Of a stretch of 64,000 nt of DNA, positions 48,743-59,110 are shown in pieces (the first letter of the stretch is position 1; each line of letters starts with the position of its first letter). Origin of the DNA: Sphaerolaimus hirsutus (lineage: Eukaryota > Nematoda > Chromadorea > Monhysterida > Sphaerolaimidae). The stretch covers positions 26,671,785 through 26,735,784 of the forward strand of contig OZ038452.1 in assembly GCA_964036195.1 (NCBI GenBank), written 5' to 3'. Below the pieces are notes generated by a model. That model ran no database searches and was not told the origin of the DNA. It saw nothing but the letters and a program-made list of their open reading frames with translations. The position numbers and the translations under genes were made by a program.

Positions 48743-51700
48743 TCAAGTTCGAATTGGCACTAACATGCTGACATGTTTTTCAATGGCTGGAAGTGTTTCG
48801 TCATTCAAATTTTTCAAAGTTGCGTAGCCATTTTCTAATTTTAGAATTTTAAACGGTCCCTCGTTTCTAGGTGCCAATTTTGACTCTGGCGTTATTTTTA
48901 TAAATACATGCATGTTTGCTTTGAGTTGATTTGACGGATTTTGATTATGGCGGCCTTTAAACCATTCTGAGTATTTTTTTCGGTTTGCGTCAGAATTGAA
49001 TTTTGCGATACGCCATTGTTTAGCCATATTCATGGAAGAAGTAATAAAATTTCCATAATGTTTGTGTATTGGCATTCGATCAAATAATAATAAAAATGGT
49101 GGAAAACCAGTAGATTGGTTCGTGGTTAGATTGTGACGTAAAACACATAGTGGCAATAAGTTTACCCAATTTTTATCTCCCTCTAAAGAAGTTCGTAGAA
49201 TTTTACAAATAGACTGAATTGCTCTTTCAGCCATCCCGTTTGACTGGGGATGGTACGGATGGATGTTTGAATGGTTTACCATATACTTCTGAAACAAAGT
49301 TGTAATGTTTTTACCCACAAATTCTCGCCCGTTATCTGTAACGAACGTTTTTGGAGGACCGTAAACTGCGAAACAGTGTGTTTCAATAACTTGTGCAATT
49401 GTAGCGTTTGTTTTCTGTTTAATGGGAACAGCAACAATGTATCTGGTAAAAGAGTCAATAATTAACAGAATGTATTTGTATTTTTTATACATGGGCATTT
49501 CACATAAGTCGGCATGTACTGTATGGAACGGTTGTGAAGCTGTTGGGTGTACTAAAATTTCGGGTGTACATGTTCGAGAGGTTTTATATGTTTGACAAGT
49601 AATACAATTTCTACAGTACTTTTCAACATCTTTTTCTATATTTGGCCACATTCCATAATGCGTTAATAATTGCGCCGTTTTCTGGGCAGCAGAATGTGAC
49701 CCGTATAGTCCATTATGGAATTCCATCAAAAATGCTTTTCGCAGGTGTTCTGGGACTAATGGAACGTATTTTCCTGTTGGATTTTTCATACATAAAATTG
49801 AATCAATATAAGTATAGATTGTGTCATTAGAGTTCGATTTAATATTGATGTCAACAATTTTTTGAATTTCAGCGTCTTTTAGTTGTTCTGCAGCCCAATT
49901 TAAAGTTCCAGAAAAACTTGAACCATATTGTGGAGCTTCCGTTCCCTCTGGAATAGAATTGAAAAATGATTCTGTCATTTTTATGTCTTCAGGATCCACT
50001 GGAAATAGATGAGGTTGAATATCAATTAATTTTGCAGATTCTGTCAACTCATAAGTGTCTTCTGGGGAATCGATTGGGTTTCTTGAAAGTTGATCTGCCA
50101 CTATATTCAAATTGGCATTTTTATGTTCAATTCTAGTTATTTTCGCCTGTAGGTACATAGCCCACCTCTCCAAGATTGATGCATGTGGAGATTTAAATGC
50201 GTCCACAACTCCACGATTATCAGTCTGTAAAATAATGGATTGGCCCTCAATTAACGGAGAAAGTCTTCTCACAGCAAAAGCTATAGCCAATGCTTCCAGC
50301 TGTGCTGCAGACCAATTTTTGTATTGAGCATGAACCCTCTTACTAATATAGGCTATAGGGTGTAATTTTCCATCATTTATATCTTCTTGAAGTAAAACAG
50401 CTGATAATCCTTGACGGCTTGCATCCGTTTGTAAGATGAAAGGTTTATTTGAGTGATAGTTTGGGTGTGCTAATACTGGAGCGGTTGTTAGAGCGAATTT
50501 CAGTTTTACATAAGCTGATGTCATTTCTGGAGTCCACTGAATTGCTTCAAATCCATTTTTAGGATACTTTCCACTAATTGCGTCAGTCAATGGCGCTGCA
50601 ATAATGGAATATTGTGGAATGAAATGTGAAAAAGTAGTTGTCTTTCCTAGAAATCTGCGTAGGTCTTGTTTAGACTGTGGTTGGTCTTGGTGTCTTACAG
50701 CATTAACTCTGTCATGAGCTGGAGCAATTCCCTCGGCACTGACGTCATGTCCGAGATATCTTAGTTTTTTTACTAAAAATAAACACTTTTTTGGCCCAAG
50801 TCTCAACCCAGCCCATTTCAAGCGTGCAAATACTTTGTCTAAATGTATTAGATGTTGTTCAATATTATCGCTGGATATTAAGATATCATCTAAATAGGCT
50901 CGTACCCACTTATTGGTATAGTCTTCGCAAAGTCCGCGTAATAAGATTGTCATCAATTTTTGAAAGGAAGCGGGGCTGCCAGAGGCTCCCATGGGTGCTC
51001 GCAGAAATCTAAATTGTCCGAGTGAACACACAAACGCGGTAGCGTCTTTGGTTTCCTCATTACCTAGGGGTATATTGTAGAAGCCGTGTTTTAAGTCTAA
51101 TGAAGAGAAAACTTTTCTCCCTGCTAGTTCTGTTAAGATGTGCCCAATTTGTGGCAATGGCCAAGACTGTGTTAATGTGACACTATTTAATAGTCTAAAG
51201 TCAACTACTAGACGCCACCCCCCGCTGCTTTTCTTAGCAACTGAAATAGGGCTGGCCCAGGGGGAGTCGCAGGCTTCAATTATGCCTTGCTGTAGCATAT
51301 TTTCAATTGTTTCATAAATGTATTGTCTTTTTTCTAAGGATTCATACCTGGGGGGTTGTTTCATTGGTTTTTGACTAGGATCTGTCTTGATATAATGTTT
51401 AACTAATGTGGTACAACCCACATCAAATTCTCCACAGCTAAATATGTCATGATAATTTTCAATTAAGTCCCAAAATGTTTTTGATTGTGACTTTGTCAAT
51501 TCAATTTGATTGTCCACAGGTAAATGTGTTTTTATGTGTTGAAAACGTTCTTTTGGGTCTATAGGGAAGCTATTTAATGGTGGTTTCCAATTTGGAGGGG
51601 TTGGCCATGGTGTGGCATAGTTGCAAGTTATTTGATTATTTTTGGTTTCTTTTATTTTCCATATTTGTTGATTTGGGTACCAGGACCCTAATTTGAGGTT

Positions 51701-54700
51701 TTTACGTAATTGAATGGAAATATCTGCAGTGTTCAATACATAAAATATATATTGTGTATGTTTTTTAATAGGTGTATCGATATAGACAGAATGTGTTTCC
51801 AAAAATGGGTAAATTTCAGCCAGATTTATGTCAATAATTCCCCCAGTAGATGTAGTGCAGTTGAGATGACAATGTAATTTATTCATTGAATTTGGTTTCA
51901 AATTGTAACTTTTTGTCAAGTAAACAGTTGACTGAGATGAAGTTGTTGGTTCGTCCATGTAATTCTTCCAGTCAGAAAATTTCGGTTCTGACAAGCACCA
52001 TTTTACAGCTGCTTCATTTTTTGTCAATTGAATGGCATTTTTACTTTGTACGTTTTTACGCTGTGGTAAAGTAGAATGATAAAATTGGTCAATTTTTTTG
52101 TGTAACTTTAATGAGGAAAGTAGATCGTTTCCAATTATAATTTTTTCAGAAGCATTTTTTGACATATTTACTAAGAAAGTGCAAATTGCATGATAGCATT
52201 TTTTCTTAGTATTATTTAAATAGGCAATTGGCAGTCTGAGTTTATGTATTGACCCTGGCAGTGTTAGTGCTGCAATTTGTCTTAATTGAAATTTCGATTT
52301 AGATGTTGTTATGGATGGAAATTTTTGTTTTATCTGTTGAACAAATGTGTATGGAATAATGGATTTCATTGATCCAGTGTCTATGATGACATTTGTCATT
52401 ATTCCAAACAAAAATAATGGCATTTCGATCAATTTACCAACTGTTGACTTTATTTTACCATAATATTTGTGTTTATATGTTGTTTCAGTTTTAGGAGGAA
52501 TGCTTTCATTCTTGGTCGATGTATCAAAACATTTTTTACTTTCACAATTGACATTCTGAGGTGATAAACTAGTAGGATCGGAATTGAATTTTAATTCACC
52601 GGTTCGATCACAATTCACTATTTTCTTCAACTGAGTTTTCATTTGATGGGACATTTTCCACGTTTTTTTCATCGGTTTCCTGGCCTTCGTCGTCGGCATC
52701 TGCAAGTGGGAGTTTAATGGTGAATTAGTATAATAAGAGTGTAAAATTTTTTGGAAATTACCTGATTCGTTTTCTGTGGCCACGAAATCATAAACTGTTT
52801 TGGCTATCTGTTCTTGTAACTGTTCTGGTAATTCATGGGCTTGTTGCGAAAACTCGGTCATAAATGTATGTAGTGTATTTTTATTCTCTCCCGGCAGTTT
52901 ATATGCATTAGAGGGAGCATTTTTTGGGAAAGTTGTATTGTGAGTTGGCGAAGGGCCCACGGTGCGAACTCCCTGGTAACCAGCATTTGACGGAAATTTG
53001 TTGAATTTATTATCTGCGACATTTGAATTTCCCAAAACTAATTTTGCATTTTGCTGTAGACGTTTTCGTTTTATGCAATCGGCTTTAGAGTGATTGCCAT
53101 GTCCTGGAAAATCACATGGTTCAGAATCTACTTTTTTGACAAATTTTTTATTTTTCCACGTTTGTCCTGTATAGTTTTTGGGTGATGCATTTTGATTATC
53201 TTGAGTTTTTATCATTCCAGAGTCTTCCAACTCGCGTGAATATAAATCCAATTGAAATGCAATTTCCCTGGGCTCTGTAATTTTGTGTGTAGTCAAATCC
53301 CTTTTTAAATTAAACAAAAAGTTGGAATCATATTTATTTGTGATCAAATTTCTCAATAGGTGATTGGAAACAAAATTTTTCCATGATGTGGCATTCATAT
53401 TTTGCAATACTTCATTTGGTAGTTTTGCCAGCAGCCGAGCACAGAACTGTACTGCGGTTTCGTTTGGTTTTTGGTTTAGTTTCTGCCACATAACCATGCT
53501 CATTCGTTTATCAAATGGATTGAAAAGTTGCAAAAATTCTTTTAAAACGAATTTATAGTCAAATTTTTGTTCGTCAGAAAACGTTTTGTAAATATCTCTG
53601 GCTGAGCGTTTTAATTTGGTTTGGAAAATCAATTTCCAAATAGCCGGCCAAAATGGTTCGGGGAAAACGGTCAAATGACAAATTACTGAGTTTTTCCAGT
53701 CCCTAAAACTTTCGGTGGTTGAACCCTCATAATCTGTTATTTGTTGCAGTAGTAATTGTAATGTAGTGGTCAAATTAGGGTCTAAATCGCTGAGAGAGGG
53801 TTGATTTACGGTCTCGCTAAGTTTTTCCAAAGTTTTTATATTTCCGGCCGTTTGCTTGGTACTTTTGGAATTTATTAATGTTTCTACTTGATCCTTTAAA
53901 TTGTAATATTCTTGATACATTGGCGTCAAATGTTGCCTAAGTTCCTGATTAACAACATTTTTTACTTCTTCGGCAACCATTACGCCAATAGTACTTGATA
54001 AATTTTCGACGATGTCGGTTGACATTTGAGCATTTTTTTGATCAATCGTTTTTGAGTAGAGAGACAGTTTATTTTCCAACATTACTTCCATTTGATGAAA
54101 CAAATGATCATAATTTATGACACTGTTCATTAATTGTGAGTTTAGCGACGCGCTGAAATGTGTCCTTTCATTACTGTAATTTGGATTCATGCTATTATTG
54201 TCCGGTTGAATGGCTGTATGCGTGCTCATATTTACTACTGGGTTGTGGTTTCTAGTTTTTGGTTTCGTTTTCAATGCTGCATTTGCTTGTAAGAAAAATT
54301 GTTCAGTGGTGACGTCATCTCCCAAATTTGGGTTGCGAGAGCGTGTATTTTGAGAAGGTTTTTCGAAACCGGGTGGTGGTATGGCCAAAAAGGCGAATTC
54401 CGGTGCCGGTAAGTTCCGTGAAGATGGTCCCTGAATTTCTGGCTCGGAGCCATGTAACGACATTTGTAGGGAACCATTATGGGAGACTGGTAAAGTACCG
54501 TTTAAAGGAGGCGCGGGGCCATTTTCCATGTGTATCATCCCATTTTGAGAAGGCTCTGAGCCAATTGTCGAACCATTTTGGTTCAGAATGAAGCGATCTT
54601 CAGAAATCGAATCATTTGAATGAGCGTGGTCATTCATTGTCGGCTGTTCTACCCAAAGGGTGAATTGCCAAAGCACTAGTATAAGTGCGATAGTCGTCTG

Positions 54701-54778
54701 TAGATGTAACATCCAGACTTTACTGTGATTTTTCACTCCGAAATTTTTGTGGGAGATGTTGCCCACCAGGTCCACCAT
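48743..54778 (-). CDS. Gag-Pol polyprotein of the LTR element (single frame)
   Basis: 2011 codons, stop TGA at 48743-48745. Gag region, then a zinc-knuckle variant at C555-C568 in which the second Cys is Pro (C-x2-P-x4-H-x4-C); aspartic protease DTGS at D800; RT with D1228 (SLDLKHGF) and YLDD at 1295-1298; RNase H with QTDAS at D1452; integrase zinc ligands H1688, H1695, C1722, C1725 and catalytic D1757, D1815, E1851 (35 residues between the last two); then a GPF-type C-terminal module (NEGPFKIL). The domain order PR-RT-RH-IN and the GPY/F module place it in Ty3/gypsy (Metaviridae). There is no chromodomain. Translation probably starts at the Met near codon 48 (MNDHAHSND), since codons 1-47 overlap the primer site. 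All catalytic residues are present. Gag and Pol share one frame, so no frameshift separates them. Confidence 0.95.
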   Translation of the reverse strand: MVDLVGNISHKNFGVKNHSKVWMLHLQTTIALILVLWQFTLWVEQPTMNDHAHSNDSISEDRFILNQNGSTIGSEPSQNGMIHMENGPAPPLNGTLPVSHNGSLQMSLHGSEPEIQGPSSRNLPAPEFAFLAIPPPGFEKPSQNTRSRNPNLGDDVTTEQFFLQANAALKTKPKTRNHNPVVNMSTHTAIQPDNNSMNPNYSNERTHFSASLNSQLMNSVINYDHLFHQMEVMLENKLSLYSKTIDQKNAQMSTDIVENLSSTIGVMVAEEVKNVVNQELRQHLTPMYQEYYNLKDQVETLINSKSTKQTAGNIKTLEKLSETVNQPSLSDLDPNLTTTLQLLLQQITDYEGSTTESFRDWKNSVICHLTVFPEPFWPAIWKLIFQTKLKRSARDIYKTFSDEQKFDYKFVLKEFLQLFNPFDKRMSMVMWQKLNQKPNETAVQFCARLLAKLPNEVLQNMNATSWKNFVSNHLLRNLITNKYDSNFLFNLKRDLTTHKITEPREIAFQLDLYSRELEDSGMIKTQDNQNASPKNYTGQTWKNKKFVKKVDSEPCDFPGHGNHSKADCIKRKRLQQNAKLVLGNSNVADNKFNKFPSNAGYQGVRTVGPSPTHNTTFPKNAPSNAYKLPGENKNTLHTFMTEFSQQAHELPEQLQEQIAKTVYDFVATENESGNFQKILHSYYTNSPLNSHLQMPTTKARKPMKKTWKMSHQMKTQLKKIVNCDRTGELKFNSDPTSLSPQNVNCESKKCFDTSTKNESIPPKTETTYKHKYYGKIKSTVGKLIEMPLFLFGIMTNVIIDTGSMKSIIPYTFVQQIKQKFPSITTSKSKFQLRQIAALTLPGSIHKLRLPIAYLNNTKKKCYHAICTFLVNMSKNASEKIIIGNDLLSSLKLHKKIDQFYHSTLPQRKNVQSKNAIQLTKNEAAVKWCLSEPKFSDWKNYMDEPTTSSQSTVYLTKSYNLKPNSMNKLHCHLNCTTSTGGIIDINLAEIYPFLETHSVYIDTPIKKHTQYIFYVLNTADISIQLRKNLKLGSWYPNQQIWKIKETKNNQITCNYATPWPTPPNWKPPLNSFPIDPKERFQHIKTHLPVDNQIELTKSQSKTFWDLIENYHDIFSCGEFDVGCTTLVKHYIKTDPSQKPMKQPPRYESLEKRQYIYETIENMLQQGIIEACDSPWASPISVAKKSSGGWRLVVDFRLLNSVTLTQSWPLPQIGHILTELAGRKVFSSLDLKHGFYNIPLGNEETKDATAFVCSLGQFRFLRAPMGASGSPASFQKLMTILLRGLCEDYTNKWVRAYLDDILISSDNIEQHLIHLDKVFARLKWAGLRLGPKKCLFLVKKLRYLGHDVSAEGIAPAHDRVNAVRHQDQPQSKQDLRRFLGKTTTFSHFIPQYSIIAAPLTDAISGKYPKNGFEAIQWTPEMTSAYVKLKFALTTAPVLAHPNYHSNKPFILQTDASRQGLSAVLLQEDINDGKLHPIAYISKRVHAQYKNWSAAQLEALAIAFAVRRLSPLIEGQSIILQTDNRGVVDAFKSPHASILERWAMYLQAKITRIEHKNANLNIVADQLSRNPIDSPEDTYELTESAKLIDIQPHLFPVDPEDIKMTESFFNSIPEGTEAPQYGSSFSGTLNWAAEQLKDAEIQKIVDINIKSNSNDTIYTYIDSILCMKNPTGKYVPLVPEHLRKAFLMEFHNGLYGSHSAAQKTAQLLTHYGMWPNIEKDVEKYCRNCITCQTYKTSRTCTPEILVHPTASQPFHTVHADLCEMPMYKKYKYILLIIDSFTRYIVAVPIKQKTNATIAQVIETHCFAVYGPPKTFVTDNGREFVGKNITTLFQKYMVNHSNIHPYHPQSNGMAERAIQSICKILRTSLEGDKNWVNLLPLCVLRHNLTTNQSTGFPPFLLLFDRMPIHKHYGNFITSSMNMAKQWRIAKFNSDANRKKYSEWFKGRHNQNPSNQLKANMHVFIKITPESKLAPRNEGPFKILKLENGYATLKNLNDETLPAIEKHVSMLVPIRT
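54760..54777 (-). promoter_or_regulatory. Candidate primer binding site
   Basis: Immediately after the LTR CA the element strand reads TGGTGGACCTGGTGGGC; TGG complements a tRNA CCA end. I could not match it to a particular tRNA. The first ATG of the long open frame overlaps this junction, which is probably coincidental. Confidence 0.5.
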
Positions 54779-54806
54779 GTAAAGTGTGCGGATCTCACTT
54801 TAGAGT
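54778..54806 (-). repeat. 5' LTR end, truncated by gap
   Basis: 29 bp identical to the left LTR (start 44582) before the run of N. In element sense it is the 3' end of the 5' LTR, finishing in CA directly before TGG of the primer binding site. Confidence 0.85.
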
Positions 54807-55006
54807 NNNNNNNNNNNNNNNNNNNNNNNNNNNNNNNNNNNNNNNNNNNNNNNNNNNNNNNNNNNNNNNNNNNNNNNNNNNNNNNNNNNNNNNNNNNNNN
54901 NNNNNNNNNNNNNNNNNNNNNNNNNNNNNNNNNNNNNNNNNNNNNNNNNNNNNNNNNNNNNNNNNNNNNNNNNNNNNNNNNNNNNNNNNNNNNNNNNNNN
55001 NNNNNN
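54807..55006. other. Assembly gap (exactly 200 N)
   Basis: The round length suggests a placeholder of unknown true size. It hides most of the 5' LTR, the element's right flank and possibly the channel exon preceding IS1. Confidence 0.99.
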
Positions 55007-55069
55007 AGTCGGGCGTGACCGGCACCACCGCGCCCCCCGACTGCGACGCCTCCCCGTTCGCCTGCACCA
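55007..55069 (-). CDS. Possible N-terminal exon of the calcium channel, cut by the gap
   Basis: After an acceptor (cctcgcag, at 55070 going up) an open GC-rich stretch encodes about 21 residues starting VVQANGEASQSGG before entering the N gap. Position and strand suit the poorly conserved cytoplasmic N-terminus of the channel, and base composition matches the other exons. There is no homology I can name, and the downstream end is not visible. It could instead be an unrelated exon or chance. Confidence 0.35.
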
Positions 55070-55258
55070 CTGCGAGGCGGAGGGTGACTGGGTTTACTGC
55101 GCGGAACACTTTTTGGTTCACTCTTGTTTTTTGTGGATGATTATTTTTGTGACACCTGAGAGCCAGATGCGGCGGTGCGCTACACACCTGCAAATCGCGA
55201 TGGTTGTGAATTTCTAATTTCGAACTGGAAATATATTTCGGTCGAGTAATATTGCAAT

Positions 55259-55823
55259 TACCGTATTTCCTCGAAATACCCCCCCTCGAAATACCCCCCT
55301 CAAAATGGACACTATGAACTTATAAACCCCCCCCTCGAAATACCCCCCCCCCCCCAAATTTAGTGTATAGAGAACGTAAATGACAAAGGCTGCGGTTTGT
55401 CATCCCGACAATGCAGAACACACGTTAAAAACGATGACTCTGTTATGTGAGAACAGTGTTTGTACGTCTACACACTTATAAATGTCTTTAGAGGCTTATA
55501 AATATACCGTATTTCCTCGAAATACCCCCCCCCCCCCCTTTGAAATACCCCCCCCCCCCCTCGTTTGACCCCCCCCCCCCCCCCCTCTCGAGACCACTAT
55601 GAAACAATATTAGTCTACAGAACCTTAAAAATGGCGGTTTTTGTTGCATTTTTCGACGTCTGCGTACGTTTCAGACGACATTTTAGTACTGGGATTTCAA
55701 AAATTTTCTGGCGAAATAATAACCCCCCCCCCCTCGAAATACTCCCCCCCCCTCGTTTAACCCCCTTAAAATTATCACTCTGAAACAATAAACCCCCCGG
55801 GGGTATTTCGAGGAAATACGGTA
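55259..55823. mobile_element. Family C elements, two in tandem
   Basis: Two starts (55260 and 55506, ACCGTATTTCCTCGAAATAC) and one shared end (55822). C runs up to 15 nt. Confidence 0.75.
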
Positions 55824-55865
55824 GTCAGGTGTAGCGCACTGCCATTCAAATTTACTCAAATTTAG

Positions 55866-56082
55866 CGCCGCGCACCCTAGTTTACTCTCAGTGAACTCAG
55901 ATTTTGGTTAACACATAAATCTGCTTGGAACGCATTTGAAGTTACCTGAATGAGGTGTCCGTCAACTGCAGTTGACGGAGATTTCAAATAAATCACTCTG
56001 GTAAAGTGAATTATGTTAAAAGATGATTAATGAGAAACCAATTTGAGTTTACTTCTGTTAGTAAACTAGTGTGGTTGCGGCA
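55866..56082. mobile_element. Foldback MITE, family A
   Basis: GCACCCTAGTTTACTC to GTAAACTAGTGTGGTTGC; core CAACTGCAGTTGACGGAG. Confidence 0.8.
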
Positions 56083-56324
56083 ACACTGAATTGAAATCAA
56101 ATTTGGGCCCTGGTGTTCAGTAGATACTCTATGAAGAAAAATACCTACGTGCAGCCATGACTGCGAGGGATTTGCAAAAAACTTCTCAATGCATTTAGAA
56201 AGGCAAAATTGTTATGACAAGTTAAAAACACATAAATACGGTGTGTGACACGACACACAGAGACATTTGAAGATGACAACATTGCAGCACGACACTGGGT
56301 TAATTCTAGGTGGACCGGGGTTCA

Positions 56325-56492
56325 ATTCCGCAAATGGAGAAGTAAACAACTTTTTGAGAAATGAGAAGTGAGATGTGAAATCAGCGGTAGAAGGTTTCTT
56401 TTTCACTTTTCACTTTCACTTCACCGCCTTTTCACTTTTAACTTCTCATTTTGCTTCTCACTTCTCAACTGGTTTTTACTTCTCCATTTGCG
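56325..56492. mobile_element. Small element with AATTCCGCAAATGGAGAAGT ends
   Basis: 24-bp perfect inverted ends (CAATTCCGCAAATGGAGAAG and complement); interior of TTCACTTTTCACTT steps. 31130-31312 is similar but eroded. Confidence 0.7.
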
Positions 56493-56504
56493 GAATTGGC
56501 ACCT

Positions 56505-56672
56505 GGGGGCAGTCCCGATTACGAGCCCTGTAAAGTGTAAAATGTCAATCAAAAGAACAAAATAAGAGTTGATTACTGAACTTTGCATGATAATTAGCAA
56601 ATTTGTATGAAATTTGTCATGACATTTTACACTTGACTTTACAGCGCTTGGAATGGGACTGCCATCAGGGAA
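56505..56672. mobile_element. Family B copy
   Basis: GGGGGCAGTCCCGATTACGA to TTACAGCGCTTGGAATGGGA; adjacent to the next copy, giving a tandem pair. Confidence 0.75.
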
Positions 56673-56673
56673 C

Positions 56674-56876
56674 AGTCCCAAGCCCTGTAAAGTGTCAAGT
56701 AAAGTGTCAAATGTAAAGTCAAATGCAAAGTAAAGTGTTTTATAAGTAAGTAATCAAAACAAAAAGAAAAGATTTTATTACTGAAGTTTGCATGACAATG
56801 GACACTTTACTTTGCATTCGACTTCACAATTGACACTTTACTTTACACTTTACAGGGCTTGGGACTGCCCCTAGGA
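56674..56876. mobile_element. Family B copy, GTAAAGTG subfamily
   Basis: ACAGTCCCAAGCCCTGTAAA to TTTACAGGGCTTGGGACTGC. Confidence 0.82.
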
Positions 56877-57290
56877 GTGGAACTTGATCCTGCGCAAATG
56901 GCAATTCCCCTTGGAAGCAGGATTAAGACTGGTCATTTTTGTTTCTTGGTGTGTGGAATTGGGATGCGGAACATCGTTCATTTTTGATTTATGTGCATCG
57001 GGTTGGATATTCAGGAGGATCGGTATCTTTATTTCTCAGGACCGGAATCCGGATAAAAAAAAACGGATGAAAAACCCAAATGCTTGGGAAATTGTCAACC
57101 CAAAATTTGGACTGTTAACCTAAAATTTGTTTGCATGCACACGAAAATACAAATTTGTACACACTGAGCTCTCGGGGGGAGCTATTTCATAGAAAAACAC
57201 CAAATTATTCTAAATAAATTTTCTACATAACACTTAAAATTCAAAAATTGTACCCGCCACCCCCAGCTCGCTTTTTTATCTATTTAGCTG

Positions 57291-57640
57291 CGATTACGGG
57301 TCGACGTAAAATTCACGCGTAAAATTTCACCGCTAAATTGATTACATAAAATTGGATGATATTTGTCTCCAACTTGTCATGGACCTTCAGGCTTCCAGTA
57401 CTAATCCATCACTAAATCGTGTACAACACTCAGCGTGAACAGTCGACATTTTTTGGAGATATCGGTCTTTCAATCATTTTAAATCATTTTAATTCATTTC
57501 ATTTAAACATTTTTGAAATTCAATTTAAAATTTCGACGTGAAGTCGTTGAAAAATCTATCAATGCGAGTAAATAAAAATCAATGAATCGACGCGGTGCAA
57601 TTTTACGCTCGAATTTTGCGTCAATTTTATCGCAGCTTTT
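57291..57640. mobile_element. Relative of the GATTACAGCTCGGGCG MITE
   Basis: Left end GCGATTACGGGTCGACGTAA, right end ATTTTATCGCAGC; shares AAATTGATTACATAAAAKTGGATGA inside. Confidence 0.55.
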
Positions 57641-58454
57641 TAGTTGTAGAACGCGCTAACTCCGCCCCATCCACGATAATGGACAACCAAAAATAAATAG
57701 AACAGAAGCCATCTAGAAAACTCACCCCGATATCCGAAACTTTCGGTTCTTTGGGGACCTGAAGGGCAGCCGAGAAGAGTGAAGAAAATTTTGGAGAGCG
57801 AAATGAGAGGTCCCCACTTCCAAAAGTCGATAAAACCAAAATGTTGAAAATTAAGTTATGCACGGAAACGGCATCTAGAATTGGTTCCGCCCATATCCCA
57901 CCATTTTTCACGTTTGTTTCAATGTCACTTGCCGTTTTTAAAGTGTCACATTTTGATGCTTTTGGGACAATTAGGAATAATTTTGAAAGCATATCCATCA
58001 ACTCAACGTCGTATCCAACAAAAAGTCGATAACTCCACTCTTTTTGTATGAAAAAAATAGTAAGAATGTATGGCGCTGACTTTTAAAAGTTGATAGGTGT
58101 ATTAATTGTCTGTCAGGCAAATTTATTGGGGCTGTGAACAAAAATTGTAAAAAACACATTTGAAACAAGAAGTCGATAAGCCCACTTGTTTGGTGGACAT
58201 CTTCCTATATGCTTTTTCCTTCCTGTCCAAATGCATTTTGAGGATAGGCCACTGCTTCCAGATATATTTATGTTGAAGCGAAATGCAGAGGTAGAAAATT
58301 TGACACTTTATAATCAACATTTGGAACTTTACAATCTTCCTGCAAGCGTGCCCATTGGACAAGCGTCATCAGTAGAGAGTTGGAATTTTATCGAAATTGT
58401 TTTTTGAGTTATCGACTTCTAGAAGTAGACGCTTCAAATGGATTTTAGTAGGTA
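57641..58454. other. Repeat-derived sequence with CACGGAAACGGCATCTAGAA
   Basis: GTCGATAAAACC and CGGAAACGGCATCTAG motifs recur near 7215-7330 and 34650-34930, so this is a dispersed, poorly defined repeat. No gene. Confidence 0.5.
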
Positions 58455-58740
58455 TATATTTACCTACACTCCGCGGACCGCATGCTATGCATTTTTCTGA
58501 AGGTAACACTCCATCATGACGTCATCGATAGAAAAAATATAGTAACAAAAAAAAATTCTTCAAAAAAGGGAGAAAAAACGTTCCACGAGAAAAAAACATC
58601 CGTCACGTGTACGGAACTCAGCTATTTTCAATATTTTGTTTCTTTCTCAATATTTCCCTTTTTGGGAACGTGCGTACATAAGTAATCGACATAGACCTAA
58701 GAAATTTTGGACCCATACTTTGCAGTCTGCTGAGTATAAG
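58455..58740. mobile_element. Family E element
   Basis: ACACTCCGCGGACCGCATGC, CATCATGACGTCATCGATAG, right end TTTGCAGTCTGCTGAGTATA. Confidence 0.7.
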
Positions 58741-58807
58741 TATTTAATGTTCATACAAGTGTGTATGTTCTAGTACAGCTTTTCAGAGTTGCAGTAATTT
58801 TTCCATT

Positions 58808-59110
58808 TACGGTTAGGGTGTCAAATTTCCGTTTCCGTTTTCCGTTTCCGCCTTTCCGCAGGAAAATTTTTTACCTTTCCGTTTTCCGTTTTCCGGCAGC
58901 CGAAAAAATTTTACCTTTCCGTTTTCCGTTTTCCGGCAGCTGAAAAAATTTTACCTTTCCGTTTTCCGTTTTCCGGCAGCTGAAAATTTTTTACCTTTCC
59001 GTTTCCGTTTTTCCGGCCCATTTTTCCGTTTTCCGGCTGAAAAATTTTTACCTTTCCGTTTCCGTTTTACCAGGCCATTTTACCATTTTCTGGCTCGATT
59101 TTCAGTTTTC
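58808..59110 (+). repeat. TTTCCGTTTTCCG minisatellite, left block
   Basis: About seven imperfect units of roughly 35 bp (ttacctttccgttttccg plus ttccggcagctgaaaa), starting after TTAGGGTGTCAAA. Directly abuts the BEL/Pao fragment. Confidence 0.85.

Larger units (their letters stand above)
44582..54806 (-). mobile_element. Ty3/gypsy-class LTR retrotransposon carrying two extra spliced genes
   Basis: On the minus strand: 5' LTR (mostly lost in the N gap), one gag-pol frame, an antisense 7-exon gene, a sense 5-exon gene, polypurine tract and 3' LTR. The first 29 bp of the plus-strand left LTR (44582) recur exactly at 54778 just before the gap. Allowing 153 bp for the hidden LTR, the element would be about 10.35 kb. 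The gag-pol frame has no stop or frameshift, so the copy is young or under selection. It is inserted in a 5' intron of the calcium channel, in the same orientation as that gene. The target-site duplication cannot be read because the right end is in the gap. No env-like product (signal peptide, cleavage site, anchor) is visible. Confidence 0.93.

Noticed and set aside
54637..54778. N-terminal hydrophobic segment (IALILVLWQFTLW) of the gag-pol frame as a signal or membrane anchor
   Set aside because: These codons overlap the LTR end and primer binding site and precede the likelier Met start near codon 48; they are probably untranslated.
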